37,366 nt of DNA from Oscillospiraceae bacterium (GCA_009777515.1 WRLR01000029.1:1-37366); one strand, 5' to 3'. Positions 1-8,322 are shown, counted from the first letter of the stretch. The notes: generated by a model from the sequence alone, not told the origin. Translations and numbers: made by a program.

Positions 1-140
1 GTCGCTAGGCGGCGCGTCCTTGCGCCTACTAGCGAGCGCTCCACCGTCCTTGGTTTCGCTCTGCGGGGCATAAAACACACATCTTTTCCAGGTGGGGCTT
101 ACCTGTAACACAATGTCAAGAGAACCATCCCCTTGTCATG

Positions 141-168
141 AACGGCACCCTTGCGGTAAGGGGCCGTT
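141..168 (+). terminator. strong stem-loop, probable terminator of an upstream gene
   Basis: AACGGC (141-146) pairs with GCCGTT (163-168), and CCCTT (148-152) with AAGGG (158-162). Only A147 is bulged and the loop is GCGGT. A TTTT run follows the stem, as in an intrinsic terminator. The gene it would terminate lies outside the window or in the first 140 bases, where no ORF is recognised. The hairpin overlaps the putative -35 of the next gene. Confidence 0.6.
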
Positions 169-180
169 TTGGTGTATAAT
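151..180 (+). promoter_or_regulatory. putative sigma-A promoter for the DUF1703-type gene
   Basis: A perfect -10 TATAAT lies at 175-180, with a weak -35 TTGCGG at 151-156 and an 18-bp spacer. Transcription would begin near 187, just ahead of the ribosome binding site GGAAGGGG (187-194) and the GTG at 204. The -35 sits in the loop and right arm of the preceding hairpin, so the two elements share sequence. Confidence 0.45.
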
Positions 181-203
181 ACAGCCGGAAGGGGTGGTGC
201 AAG

Positions 204-1802
204 GTGAAAAAGCTGCCGATTGGCTTGCAGACTATCAGGAGGATAATCGAGGAAGGCTATGTTTACGTCGATAAAACGCAGTATGTCTATGACCTTTTAA
301 ACGGTTCGGGTTTCTACTTCCTCTCGCGCCCGCGAAGGTTTGGCAAATCGCTGTTTCTTGACACCATAGCCGAGGTTTTCAGCGGCGACAGGGAGCTTTT
401 CAAGGGGCTATGGATCTATGATTCGGACTATGGCTTTGAAAAGTACCCGGTCATCAGGCTCGATATGAGCAGCATTTCTAATGAGACGCCGGATGTCCTG
501 AATGATTCGATTCTAGGTGAGCTGCGTGTCATTTATGAAAAAGAGGGCTTTGAAGCAACCGATGCAATCCCGTCTGACGCTTTCAAGCGACTGATAAGAA
601 ATCTGCACAGTAAGTACAATCAAAAAGTTGCCGTGCTCATAGACGAGTACGACAAGCCGATACTGGACCATATAGACAAAACAGAGATGGCGGATGCCAA
701 CAGGCGCGTGATAAGGGGGTTTTACGGCATCCTCAAGTCAATGGAGCCGCACCTCAGGTTCACGTTTTTCACAGGCGTGTCAAAGTTTACGAAAGCATCC
801 CTGTTTTCCGAGCTGAACAACCTCAACGATATCACCATGATAGATAGCTACGCAAATATTTGCGGCATTCCTGTTGAGAGCCTTGATGAGTATTTTGGCG
901 AGCATATCGCGAGCCTGAGGGAAGACAAGTGGTACCAAGACTGCGAGGACATGCATGAATTGATATTGAGCTGGTACGATGGCTATTCATGGGATGCAAA
1001 AACAAAGCTGCTCAACCCTTTCTCCCTCCTGAACTTTTTTGGGCGCAAGAGATTCCACAGCTTCTGGTACTCCAGCGGCTCGCCAAAGTTTTTGATTGAT
1101 TTTATAAAGAGGCAGCCGGAGATATACACAAGCCTCAAGAATTTCAGAATTACGGAAGACATGCTGGATGCCGTGGATATTGACAAGATAATGGTAGTCC
1201 CATTGCTGTTCCAAACAGGCTATCTGACAGTGAAGGAAACATTGGACAGCGTTTATGGCGCTTCCTACATAGTTGACATACCGAACTTTGAAGTCAGGAA
1301 CGCGTTCAATCTCCACATACTATCAGCGCTTACCGAAAAGGAAGCCGATCATACCGGCATGGCGCGAATGGAAATCAGCGAGGCGCTTGAGGCAGGGGAT
1401 TTGCAGAAGATGCTCGATATGCTGCGCGGACTGTTCGCGTCGATCCCCTACCAACTTCACGTCCCAAACGAGTCATACTACCATTCTATATTCTACGCCG
1501 CAATGAGCCTGCTCGGGTTTGACATGGCTGCGGAGGTTTCAACGTCGAGGGGCAGGATAGATGCTACGCTCGAACTTGATGACAAGGCTTATGTCATGGA
1601 GTTCAAATATGTAGACTGCCCGCCGGAGGCAAGCGATGAAGAAAAGAGGGCGCTGTTTGACAAGGCCTTGATAGAGGGCTTGGGTCAAATTAACGACAGG
1701 GGCTATCACAAAAAGTATATTGGCAGCGGCAAAACTATTTATAAAGCCGTCTTCGCGTTCCTCGGCAGGGACAATATTGAAATGATCGTTGAATGCGGCT
1801 AA
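204..1802 (+). CDS. AAA-ATPase-like / PD-(D/E)XK nuclease-fold protein (DUF1703 type)
   Basis: The 532-residue protein matches the architecture of the AAA-ATPase-like plus DUF1703 family, which is abundant in gut Bacillota and Bacteroidota. The N-terminus has the family hallmark GYVYVDKT (about 18-25). A P-loop-like SRPRRFGKSL follows (41-50), then the acidic motif VLIDEYDKPI (about 144-153). The C-terminus carries a PD-(D/E)XK-like site, with D453 in GRID and E466-x-K468 in MEFKY, predicting a nuclease fold. The start is GTG at 204, preceded by GGAAGGGG. No cellular role is established for the family; mobility or defence functions have been suggested. It stands alone on this strand and faces the DUF4143-type gene convergently. 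The length is normal and the frame intact. Confidence 0.85.
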   Translation: MKKLPIGLQTIRRIIEEGYVYVDKTQYVYDLLNGSGFYFLSRPRRFGKSLFLDTIAEVFSGDRELFKGLWIYDSDYGFEKYPVIRLDMSSISNETPDVLNDSILGELRVIYEKEGFEATDAIPSDAFKRLIRNLHSKYNQKVAVLIDEYDKPILDHIDKTEMADANRRVIRGFYGILKSMEPHLRFTFFTGVSKFTKASLFSELNNLNDITMIDSYANICGIPVESLDEYFGEHIASLREDKWYQDCEDMHELILSWYDGYSWDAKTKLLNPFSLLNFFGRKRFHSFWYSSGSPKFLIDFIKRQPEIYTSLKNFRITEDMLDAVDIDKIMVVPLLFQTGYLTVKETLDSVYGASYIVDIPNFEVRNAFNLHILSALTEKEADHTGMARMEISEALEAGDLQKMLDMLRGLFASIPYQLHVPNESYYHSIFYAAMSLLGFDMAAEVSTSRGRIDATLELDDKAYVMEFKYVDCPPEASDEEKRALFDKALIEGLGQINDRGYHKKYIGSGKTIYKAVFAFLGRDNIEMIVECG

Positions 1803-2052
1803 AAACACGCGTCCGTCGCGTGAGCAAGCATCGTTTCTAACAAACCCAGTTAGATTGTGAGCGTGGCTCACATCAGGCATAACGGTGGCAATTCTATTCG
1901 GCGCATCACTTTGTCGCGGACTAATAAACATATAACGTGCCGTCACCCATAAAAATAACGGCAATGTAGTGCATTTCTTGTTCTCGTGACATAATTATCT
2001 TATCTTTCGCATACTGGCGTATATGCGTTTAGCGTATTGTTAAGAAACGCTA

Positions 2053-3351
2053 TTAAACCTTCATACAGCCAAGCGCGTAAAGTGGTATGCTTTTTATTCC
2101 GTTTTCAAAGCCAAAGTTTTTAGCTGATGCGCGGATGGAATAAACAGGATTGTAAATATCTCTGAAATTGCGCAGGCTTTTTGACCGTACATTATCGGCA
2201 GACTTCGCCTCCAACGGAATGATATTGCTCTGCCTGTCCTGAAAGACAAAATCGACTTCCGCCTTACCCGGAGAGCTCCAGTAATACGGTTTGATGCCAT
2301 TCACGACAAGGGCTTGCATGATGTAGTTTTCTGCCAATGCGCCCTTGAAACCGTCAAAGCTGTGCGGTGTATGAAGCACAACATTGGCGGCGATGTCGAG
2401 TTTTGAGCAGAGCAAACCCGTATCAACCATATAAACCTTGAAAATATCCGGCTGTTCGTAGGCTTTAAGCGGCAGTTTTCCTTCGGTCACATTGACGCAT
2501 TTATTTATCATCCCCGCCGCTGTCAGCCAGTCCATAGCAGCTTCATAATCCTTTGACCTTGCTCCGGACTTAATGACCTTGTATTGGAACTTATGATTTT
2601 CTTTTGCAAGCTGCGCCGGAATGGAGTCCCACACCGCCATATTTCGCGTTGTTTCTACGGGCGTTGCATACTTTGCCATATCAGCAATATACGAATCGTT
2701 TAATGTTCGCTGCACTGCTACAACGAAATCGAAATCCCGCATTGAAACGTATTCGCTTACCGCGCGGGGCATACCGCCTACCACTAGATAGGTCTTATAC
2801 AAATCCATAGCGGTATCGTGGAGCGATAAAGGTGTGAAACCCTCATAGGATTCATATATCAAATCATAGAGCTTTTCTTGGCCAAGCGCCCACAAAAACT
2901 CCTCAAAATCCATCGGGTATAAGTTACGCATATCCACCTTGCCGACAGGGAAAGAGAAGTTTTTGCGCTTTACGGCAACTCCCAGCAAACTGCCCGCCGC
3001 GGCGATATGATATTGCGGGGCTTTTTCGGAAAAGTATTTGAGCGATGTCAGCGCCTGTTCACAGGCTTGTATCTCATCAAATATAATCAGGGTATCTCCC
3101 GGCATAATGCTCTGGCCGCTTTTTGCCGCAAGCTCCTTTACAATTCGCTCAGGGTTCAGGTCACGCTCAAATACTGCCCGAATATCCGCTGATTCCTCCA
3201 AGCTGAAATGCACAACATTTTTATAATGCTCTTTTCCAAACGACAGCAGGATATAGGTTTTGCCGACCTGACGCGCCCCTTGTAAGAGCAAAGGCTGTTT
3301 TTTCGGGTTGTTTTTCCACGCTAGTAAGTATTTTACTATTTTACGTTCCAC
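2053..3351 (-). CDS. ATP-binding protein, AAA_14 plus DUF4143
   Basis: This is an archaeal-type/DUF4143 ATPase of about 432 residues. Counting from the upstream TTG at 3360, the P-loop GARQVGKT is at 28-35 and the Walker B LIIFDEIQ at 91-98. The DUF4143 part ends in a PD-(D/E)XK-like site, with D370 in AEVDF and E384-x-K386 in LEAKS. The family is widespread and found in many copies per gut genome; its function is uncertain (ATPase with a nuclease-like tail). I prefer GTG at 3351 because GGGGTG (complement of 3362-3367) lies 10 bases upstream of it but almost touches the TTG at 3360. The frame is intact. The gene is unrelated in sequence detail to the second DUF4143-type gene near 21 kb. Confidence 0.85.
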   Translation of the reverse strand: MERKIVKYLLAWKNNPKKQPLLLQGARQVGKTYILLSFGKEHYKNVVHFSLEESADIRAVFERDLNPERIVKELAAKSGQSIMPGDTLIIFDEIQACEQALTSLKYFSEKAPQYHIAAAGSLLGVAVKRKNFSFPVGKVDMRNLYPMDFEEFLWALGQEKLYDLIYESYEGFTPLSLHDTAMDLYKTYLVVGGMPRAVSEYVSMRDFDFVVAVQRTLNDSYIADMAKYATPVETTRNMAVWDSIPAQLAKENHKFQYKVIKSGARSKDYEAAMDWLTAAGMINKCVNVTEGKLPLKAYEQPDIFKVYMVDTGLLCSKLDIAANVVLHTPHSFDGFKGALAENYIMQALVVNGIKPYYWSSPGKAEVDFVFQDRQSNIIPLEAKSADNVRSKSLRNFRDIYNPVYSIRASAKNFGFENGIKSIPLYALGCMKV

Positions 3352-3467
3352 AAAGTGCAATCACCCCGCACTTATTATAACTTATAACGACAGAAAAGTC
3401 AATATCTTTTGTTCTGCCGGATGATTGCGTTTTTTTTACTGTTTACACTTCAGACCCCCTCTCCGTC

Positions 3468-3488
3468 ATTCCGTGCTTGACACGGAAT
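3468..3488. repeat. short palindromic repeat, 8-bp arms
   Basis: ATTCCGTG (3468-3475) and CACGGAAT (3481-3488) form a perfect inverted repeat around the 5-base loop CTTGA. The core resembles dispersed bacterial palindromes of the type GTCATTCCGTGCTTGACACG. It lies between the DUF4143 and DUF1016 genes, and copy number cannot be judged from this window. Confidence 0.5.
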
Positions 3489-3570
3489 CCCCTATGGGAT
3501 GCGGCAGTTTTGCAGACAAGAACCCGTAATTTCGCTCATAACCACCTTTCGCAAAGGAATGGTCATAACA

Positions 3571-4200
3571 ATGGATAACGATATAACGGTATACGGCTCA
3601 TTCATAAAAGAAATCAAAGACCTTATTTATCGCCGTCAGTACGAAGCTATGAAAAAGGTCAATTCTGAGTTGATGCTTCTTTATTGGGAAATAGGCGAAG
3701 AAATAAACCGCAAACAGCACGAACAGGGATGGGGGAAATCTGTCGTTGAAATTTTGGCAAAGGAACTACAAAAAGAGTTCCCCGGCGTTCAAGGATTCTC
3801 AACACGCAATCTCTGGTTAATGCGGAGCTTTTATATTGAGTATTCGGAAATGCCAAATCTGCAACCGATGGTTGCAGAAAATAAAAACGTAATTCTGCCG
3901 CCATTGGTTGCAGAAATTAGCTGGACAAAAAATGTGGTCATCATGCAAAAATGCAAAGACCCGATTCAACGTGAATTTTATATCAAAATGACAAAGCGGT
4001 TCGGATGGACAAAGGATGTACTGATTAACAATATAGAAAACCGGGCGTATGAAAAATACCTCACCAACCAAACCAACTTTGACGAAACCGTACCCGAAAA
4101 ATACAGGCTTCAAGCGAAGCTCGCCGTAAAAGACGAATACAATTTTGATTTTATCGAAATGGGTATAGAACACAGCGAAGCGGAGCTTGGGCGGGTATAA
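3571..4200 (+). CDS. DUF1016 N-terminal half (YhcG-like), frameshifted from its nuclease half
   Basis: The 209 residues match the N-terminal DUF1016 domain: a helical region with KEIKDLIYRRQYEAM, LYWEIGEEI and GFSTRNLWLMRSFY. The usual tail YNFDFIEMGIEHSEAEL runs directly into the nuclease domain in the intact family. Here the frame closes with TAA at 4198-4200 after ELGRV, and the missing half continues one frame over from 4200. Inserting one base near 4192-4197 restores an uninterrupted protein. I chose ATG 3571 because homologues begin just before this FIKEIKDL segment; upstream in-frame starts at 3499 and 3559 are possible. The family is a PD-(D/E)XK nuclease often found near restriction systems and mobile DNA. 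It is either a recent pseudogene, a recoded or coupled pair, or a sequencing error. Confidence 0.8.
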   Translation: MDNDITVYGSFIKEIKDLIYRRQYEAMKKVNSELMLLYWEIGEEINRKQHEQGWGKSVVEILAKELQKEFPGVQGFSTRNLWLMRSFYIEYSEMPNLQPMVAENKNVILPPLVAEISWTKNVVIMQKCKDPIQREFYIKMTKRFGWTKDVLINNIENRAYEKYLTNQTNFDETVPEKYRLQAKLAVKDEYNFDFIEMGIEHSEAELGRV

Positions 4201-4640
4201 TGAAAAACATACGCGCGTTTTTAGACGAAATGGGAGGCTATTTCACTCTTGTACGCGACCAATATCACCTTGATGTAGATGACGACGATAGCTATATTGA
4301 TTTACTCCTATTTCACAGACGGTTACGCTGTCTTATAGTAATAGAGCTTAAAATTGGTGAGTTTAAGCCGGAGTATGCGGGAAAAATGCAATACTATTTA
4401 TCCGCGCTTGACGAAACGGTGAAACTACCGGACGAAAATCCGTCTATTGGTATAATCATTTGTAAAAGTAAAAAACGCACAAGGGTTGAATACACTTTGA
4501 GAAAATCAAACGCGCCCATCGGTGTGGCGACATATTCGTATTACGACAATCTACCGGAGGATATGCGCGGCCTGCTTCCGTCGCCAGATGAAATAGCTAA
4601 TATTGTCGCAGAGATTGACGATACGAGTATGGGTGAGTAG
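4200..4640 (+). CDS. DUF1016/YhcG C-terminal PD-(D/E)XK nuclease half
   Basis: The 146 residues form the YhcG-type nuclease domain. D34 lies in SYIDLLLFHR and E49-x-K51 in VIELKIG, followed by the conserved EFKPEYAGKMQYYLS (about 54-68) and IGIIICKSK. The ATG at 4200 overlaps the TAA of the upstream half as TAATG, so translational coupling could in principle make this as a separate polypeptide. No separate ribosome binding site is evident; the purine stretch GGAGCTTGGGCGGG lies within the upstream half. In the normal family this is the C-terminal half of one protein of about 350 residues. The catalytic residues are all present, which suggests the frameshift is recent. The stop at 4638-4640 directly abuts the next start. 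Confidence 0.8.
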   Translation: MKNIRAFLDEMGGYFTLVRDQYHLDVDDDDSYIDLLLFHRRLRCLIVIELKIGEFKPEYAGKMQYYLSALDETVKLPDENPSIGIIICKSKKRTRVEYTLRKSNAPIGVATYSYYDNLPEDMRGLLPSPDEIANIVAEIDDTSMGE

Positions 4641-5066
4641 ATGAAAACAGACCGCCTTTTATCTATCGTGATACGTCTACTTAACCACGATACCGTGAGC
4701 GCGGCAAAGTTAGCTGAACGGTTTGTGGTTTTCAAGCGTGCAATTTTACAGGATATTGAACAAATTTTTCTTGCCGAAATCCCCATAAAATCGCTTCCCG
4801 GCGCGAACGGCGACTATTCGATTATGGAGGGTTACAAATTATACGGGCGGCTTATTAACACGGAAGAACAATCGTCTATAATTATCGCGCTGAAAGGTTT
4901 TTTATCTGCTTATGATAGCAAGCGTTACAATGAAGTTTTGGAAAAGGTATCGTCCATTTTACCCAAGCAACAAAGTCGTCATATCATTCTCGACTACGGC
5001 GCATCCGGGGAAAACAATGAGATACAGTCAAAACTTAAAGCTCTTGAAAAAGCTGTTCTGGAATAA
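4641..5066 (+). pseudogene. truncated YafY-like HTH/WYL transcriptional regulator
   Basis: The 141 residues match the first half of WYL-domain regulators, which are usually about 300 residues. The N-terminal HTH region carries MKTDRLLSIVIRLLNHDTVS and AAKLAERF, then the linker NGDYSIMEGYKLYGRLI and the start of the ligand-binding region (IIIALKGFLSAY). It ends with LKALEKAVLE, where intact homologues enter the WYL core. The recognition helix looks eroded: FKRAILQDIEQI replaces the usual SxRTIQRDIEAL. Immediately downstream are a 13-bp tandem repeat and a MITE-like element, so the 3' half was probably lost with their arrival. The ATG directly follows the stop of the nuclease half, which fits an old operon. 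WYL regulators commonly accompany defence genes. Confidence 0.7.
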
Positions 5067-5082
5067 TCCTTTGAAATATTGC

Positions 5083-5135
5083 TTGGAATTATTATTTGGA
5101 ATTATTGTCTGGAATTATTATGTGGAATTCATATT
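5083..5135. repeat. AT-rich tandem repeat, about 13-bp period, 4 degenerate copies
   Basis: Successive variants of TTGGAATTATTAT occur at about 5083, 5097, 5110 and 5123, differing by one to three bases. The array lies between the truncated WYL gene and the inverted-repeat element. It contains no convincing ORF. Confidence 0.6.
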
Positions 5136-5150
5136 TGATATTATAATAGG

Positions 5151-5345
5151 CCACCTAACTCGTTGGTAACTACTATTAGGCGATTGTAAAAGTCGCGGAC
5201 GCACAATGTGCATCCCTACATATGGGCAGTCAATTTTGCATAAATACAAAATGTTGTAGGGGCGAACAGTGTTCGCCCGTAAAATGCCGGCTTTTACAAT
5301 CGACTAAACAATTATTATAATTAGAGTTGCCAACGAGTTAGGTGG
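5151..5345. mobile_element. MITE-like element of 195 bp with 20-bp terminal inverted repeats
   Basis: The first 20 bases CCACCTAACTCGTTGGTAAC (5151-5170) and the last 20 (5326-5345) are inverted copies matching at 19 of 20 positions. Inside, CGATTGTAAAAG (from 5181) is mirrored by CTTTTACAATCG (to about 5303). CCCTACA near 5213-5219 is mirrored by TGTAGGG near 5255-5261. GGGCGAAC/GTTCGCCC (5260-5278) forms a perfect hairpin with an AGT loop. The whole element can fold into a nested cruciform and has no ORF, so it could only move with a transposase supplied elsewhere. I see no clear target-site duplication. It fills the 330-bp gap between the WYL remnant and the epimerase gene. Confidence 0.75.
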
Positions 5346-5396
5346 ATACTTATTTGCGCCTGCGGGGCTGTTTATTCATTGCCCGACCCATTGCTA

Positions 5397-6656
5397 TCAG
5401 GCCATTTTATTTATCTCCTCGTCCACGCGCTTCATTATTTCGAAGCATGTGCGGGCGTTGTGGTAGGGGCATTTGCTCTTGTTCGCCTTTTCGCGGCTAC
5501 CCGCGCCGGCCCTGGCCGCTTCCCTGACGCGCCATGCGTAGTCCATGACCTTGTTTTTACCTACGGAATACCACTCGCCCGTGGGGTCGACCACGTTTTC
5601 CTCTGTGTAATCCCAAATATTTATCGCCGCATCCAGGTATTTTTCGTCGCCCGTGATTTGGTAGCAGTTAAAGAAGGATGTGATTCCTTCGGCCTGCGCC
5701 CACCAAATTTTGCTCCTGTCCTGCACGCCCGTCCCCGTGTTGATTTCATGGAACATGCCGCCGTTGACGGGGTCGATGGCCTCTTCGAGCACGTGATCCA
5801 TGATGTCGAGCGCGGCGGCGTCCGCGCGCTTGCGCAAGTCTTCGTCGCCGATCAAGCGGGCCGACCATGTCATCAGGTAGCAGCACTCGGAGTCATGGCC
5901 GTAGTTGATCTCGTGATCCATGCGGTTGCCGTCCCGATCCATACCGGCCTTCAAGTGATGCGTCTCGGGCTCTACGCAGACGTCGATCAGGAACTCCAGG
6001 AATTCCTTGAGCACCGTGCGGACATACTCGTCCCTCGTCGCGTCGTAGAGCGTCATCGTCGCTTCGAACATGTGCAGGTGCGAGTTCAGCAGCTTTGGCG
6101 CGCCGCCGGAGTTCATCCTCCACAGTATAAGCCCCTGATCGAACTCCCAGTCGCGCGCGACCGAGTCGTAGTAACCGCCATTGCCCACGGCGACATGGTC
6201 CTGGACGCGCTTGAATGTCTCCATAGCCATTTCCAGCGCTTTTTCGTTCTTAAACGCTCTGTAGTATTCGGCCATCGCGTATACGATAAAGGCCTGCCCA
6301 TATGTGCGCTTCTCCACCTCTGTCGGGACGCCGTCGCTGTTCAGCATCCAGTATGCGCCGCCGAACACGTCGTCCCAGAAATACCGGCTGATGTAGTCGA
6401 ACGCGCGGTGGGCCAGCTTCGCGTACGCCTCGTCGTCAAACACCTCGTATGCCATCGAAAATGTCCATAATATGCGCGTGTTCAAAACGACGGCTTTTGC
6501 GTAGCCCTTGTCCGGGCTGTGATCCGCGAACACTCTGCCGTAAAACCCGCCCTTTTCGTCGTCGACCGTAAAATTGGCCCAAAACGGCAAAATGTTCTCT
6601 GTGAGGTTCTTTTCCATCCGCGCTTTCAAATCCAGCATTCTTTCTTTTTTATCCAT
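5397..6656 (-). CDS. cellobiose/mannobiose 2-epimerase-like protein (AGE family)
   Basis: The 419 residues fit an N-acylglucosamine 2-epimerase-type (alpha/alpha)6 barrel and are closest in motif to cellobiose 2-epimerases, which convert the reducing-end glucose of beta-1,4 disaccharides to mannose. Supporting motifs in order are RILWTFSMAY (61-70), TYGQAFIVYA (118-127), NSHLHMFEAT (191-200), YGHDSE with H254, WWAQAE (318-323), and KCPYHNARTC with H399. The two histidines correspond to the acid/base pair of the family. An alanine-rich stretch (about 376-392) expands the loop before the last motif. No signal peptide is seen, so it is cytoplasmic. The ATG at 6656 follows the aldolase stop by 46 bp, suggesting one operon. 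The stop is TGA followed at once by TAG. Confidence 0.85.
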   Translation of the reverse strand: MDKKERMLDLKARMEKNLTENILPFWANFTVDDEKGGFYGRVFADHSPDKGYAKAVVLNTRILWTFSMAYEVFDDEAYAKLAHRAFDYISRYFWDDVFGGAYWMLNSDGVPTEVEKRTYGQAFIVYAMAEYYRAFKNEKALEMAMETFKRVQDHVAVGNGGYYDSVARDWEFDQGLILWRMNSGGAPKLLNSHLHMFEATMTLYDATRDEYVRTVLKEFLEFLIDVCVEPETHHLKAGMDRDGNRMDHEINYGHDSECCYLMTWSARLIGDEDLRKRADAAALDIMDHVLEEAIDPVNGGMFHEINTGTGVQDRSKIWWAQAEGITSFFNCYQITGDEKYLDAAINIWDYTEENVVDPTGEWYSVGKNKVMDYAWRVREAARAGAGSREKANKSKCPYHNARTCFEIMKRVDEEINKMA

Positions 6657-6702
6657 GCCTGCTGCCGGGCCACCTGGCGCCCGGCGTCCACCCCTCTTTC
6701 AT

Positions 6703-8025
6703 TTATATTTTAGTTTGTGCGATTTTTTGCCTGTAGGACTCTATTTCCCAGTGCGTGATAAAATCCACCAGTTCCGGTGACAGATGGCGCGGCCCGCCGA
6801 AGCTGCGGCTGTACACCGCCACTTTGACCGCATCGGCAAAGAGGGCGCGCGCGTTGTCCGCCTCCGCCGCCGTGTCAGTGCATATAAACGCGCCGGCGCC
6901 CCGGACGCAGATTATGCGCGGCTCGAAGCCGTGTTTTACCGTATAACCGGCATATTGACCTGCCAGCCCATATCTGTCGCCTACATACAGGAAATACGCC
7001 CTGCAGTACACGATATGGTCGGGCGTAAACGCGCCGCCCAAAGGCTGGAAACACTCCTCGTTTTCAAGGAATGCCGCTATGTCAGCATTCGTCATATGGT
7101 ATACATACGACGGTGGGGACGGTAGCGCCATGATGCTGTCCACTATCAACCGGACGCTGTCAGGGGTTGTGCTAGCGCCCCCTGCGACGCTACTTGCCGC
7201 GTCGCTTGCGGCATCGCAGGATGCTCCATATATGGCGCCATCTGCGACGCACAAAAATTCCTCAACACCGCCAACAGGCGCCTCGGCAACCATGCTCCCA
7301 ATTTTCCCCATGATATCAGTATAAATTACATCAATCTCGCCGACGCTGTCTGCGGCGACAAATACCCCGTGGTTTTGCAAAAAAACCAGCTTGGGCGCCG
7401 CGCCGTGCCGTCCGGTATATTCATCAATTAACCGCCCGCACAATTTCGAAAGCTCGAACCCCGGCTTGCATTCCGGTACGAAAACCATGGCATCACCAAA
7501 GAGCCCCCTGGCGGCCTCCTCGCCGCCCTGCCCGCATGTCATACCGTTGACGAGCGCCGGGTGCAGGTGGAGCACATACGCGTATGGGAACAGGTTGTGC
7601 AGCGGCGTCTCTACGCTCGGGCGAAGAGCCTCGTACCCGGGCAGGCGCGCGCCCATTATGTCGGAGAGCACGGCGGCCTCGCGCGCCGCGTCGCCCACGC
7701 CGTCATATGTTTTTTTCATCAACTCGTCAAGCTTTTTGCGATCCATTCCGGTAAAACCCGCGGCGCCAATCGTGGCGAGGCTGTAGCCGGACGCTTTAAT
7801 ATACATCGCGTCCCCGTCTTTCCACGATGAATTGCCGCCGCCCGCCAGTACGTAGCGCGGGTCCCCCCCGTAACGGTTTGACATCTCCACCAGCTCCTTT
7901 AGGAGCTGTTGTTCCATTAGGAACTGTTGCTCCTTTAGGAGCTGTTGTTCCATTAGGAACTGTTGCTCCTTTAGGAGCTGTTGCGCCTGTGGCGGCTGTC
8001 TATCCGATGTGCCCATTGTGCCCAT
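6703..8025 (-). CDS. class II aldolase/adducin family protein with repeat-bearing N-terminus
   Basis: The 440 residues include a class II sugar-phosphate aldolase fold, related to the aldolase part of rhamnulose/fuculose-type enzymes. The family phosphate-binding loop AGGGNSSWK is at 61-69, E139 lies in ETPLHN, and the Zn ligands are H153 and H155 in HLHP and H219 in QNHG. A second half (about 270-440) is longer than the simple 215-residue fuculose aldolases and resembles the extended class II aldolases of Clostridia. Residues 16-45 are a 12-residue tandem repeat (LLKEQQFLMEQQ) not expected in the family; the conserved part begins near EMSNRYGG (47-54). The ATG at 8025 has GGGGGTAAG upstream, so the repeat is probably translated. 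Substrate unknown; the neighbouring epimerase suggests rare-sugar metabolism. Confidence 0.8.
   Translation of the reverse strand: MGTMGTSDRQPPQAQQLLKEQQFLMEQQLLKEQQFLMEQQLLKELVEMSNRYGGDPRYVLAGGGNSSWKDGDAMYIKASGYSLATIGAAGFTGMDRKKLDELMKKTYDGVGDAAREAAVLSDIMGARLPGYEALRPSVETPLHNLFPYAYVLHLHPALVNGMTCGQGGEEAARGLFGDAMVFVPECKPGFELSKLCGRLIDEYTGRHGAAPKLVFLQNHGVFVAADSVGEIDVIYTDIMGKIGSMVAEAPVGGVEEFLCVADGAIYGASCDAASDAASSVAGGASTTPDSVRLIVDSIMALPSPPSYVYHMTNADIAAFLENEECFQPLGGAFTPDHIVYCRAYFLYVGDRYGLAGQYAGYTVKHGFEPRIICVRGAGAFICTDTAAEADNARALFADAVKVAVYSRSFGGPRHLSPELVDFITHWEIESYRQKIAQTKI
7894..7983 (-). repeat. in-frame 36-bp minisatellite, 2.5 copies
   Basis: Unit 1 (7894-7929) and unit 2 (7930-7965) are essentially identical and a half unit follows (7966-7983). 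Each encodes LLKEQQFLMEQQ in the aldolase N-terminus. The 36-bp unit itself looks like two diverged 18-bp halves. Confidence 0.85.
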
Positions 8026-8071
8026 AGTTGCTTACCCCCATATAATTATCGCCGTTAAGCATTTCCATCTT

Positions 8072-8101
8072 ATTATACTTGTTTATATGCTAGAATTTTA
8101 A
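8072..8101 (-). promoter_or_regulatory. putative promoter of the aldolase-epimerase operon
   Basis: On the minus strand a perfect TATAAT (complement of 8072-8077) follows TTAAAA (complement of 8096-8101) by 18 bp. It lies about 45 bp upstream of the aldolase ATG. The -35 matches the consensus at four of six bases. Confidence 0.45.
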
Positions 8102-8281
8102 CACATTATCTGCGTTTACGATGGCATGTTCGTAGACAAATTTAATCAGGAACTAATTTTATTATCATCAGGGGCTTACATTATTTTCAATTGTGACATA
8201 AATTACATAAAAAATATTGCATTAGAAAATCGGGTTTATCGCTGGCAATACAAGCGCATATAAATTTTATTTTCGTTTGTA

Positions 8282-8290
8282 TGGTAAAAT
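8282..8290 (+). promoter_or_regulatory. putative extended -10 promoter of the ABC exporter operon
   Basis: TGG followed by TAAAAT (8285-8290) fits an extended -10 element. No good -35 is visible. The ribosome binding site AGGAGG (8312-8317) and the TTG start at 8323 follow. The rest of the 297-bp divergent gap is AT-rich with no recognised ORF. Confidence 0.4.
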
Positions 8291-8322
8291 GCATAGGGAA
8301 TCGGGGCTAACAGGAGGGCGCG

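Noticed and set aside
92..274. Short ORF at the left end
   Set aside because: It crosses the terminator hairpin and promoter and overlaps the well-supported DUF1703-type start in another frame.
1539..1964. 141-codon ORF on the minus strand overlapping the end of the DUF1703-type gene
   Set aside because: Most of it is antisense to the nuclease domain, it has no recognisable domain, and its start region is in featureless intergenic DNA.
5379..6470. 363-codon ORF on the plus strand
   Set aside because: It is antisense to the epimerase gene, which has all family motifs. The antisense translation shows no domain and reflects codon bias.
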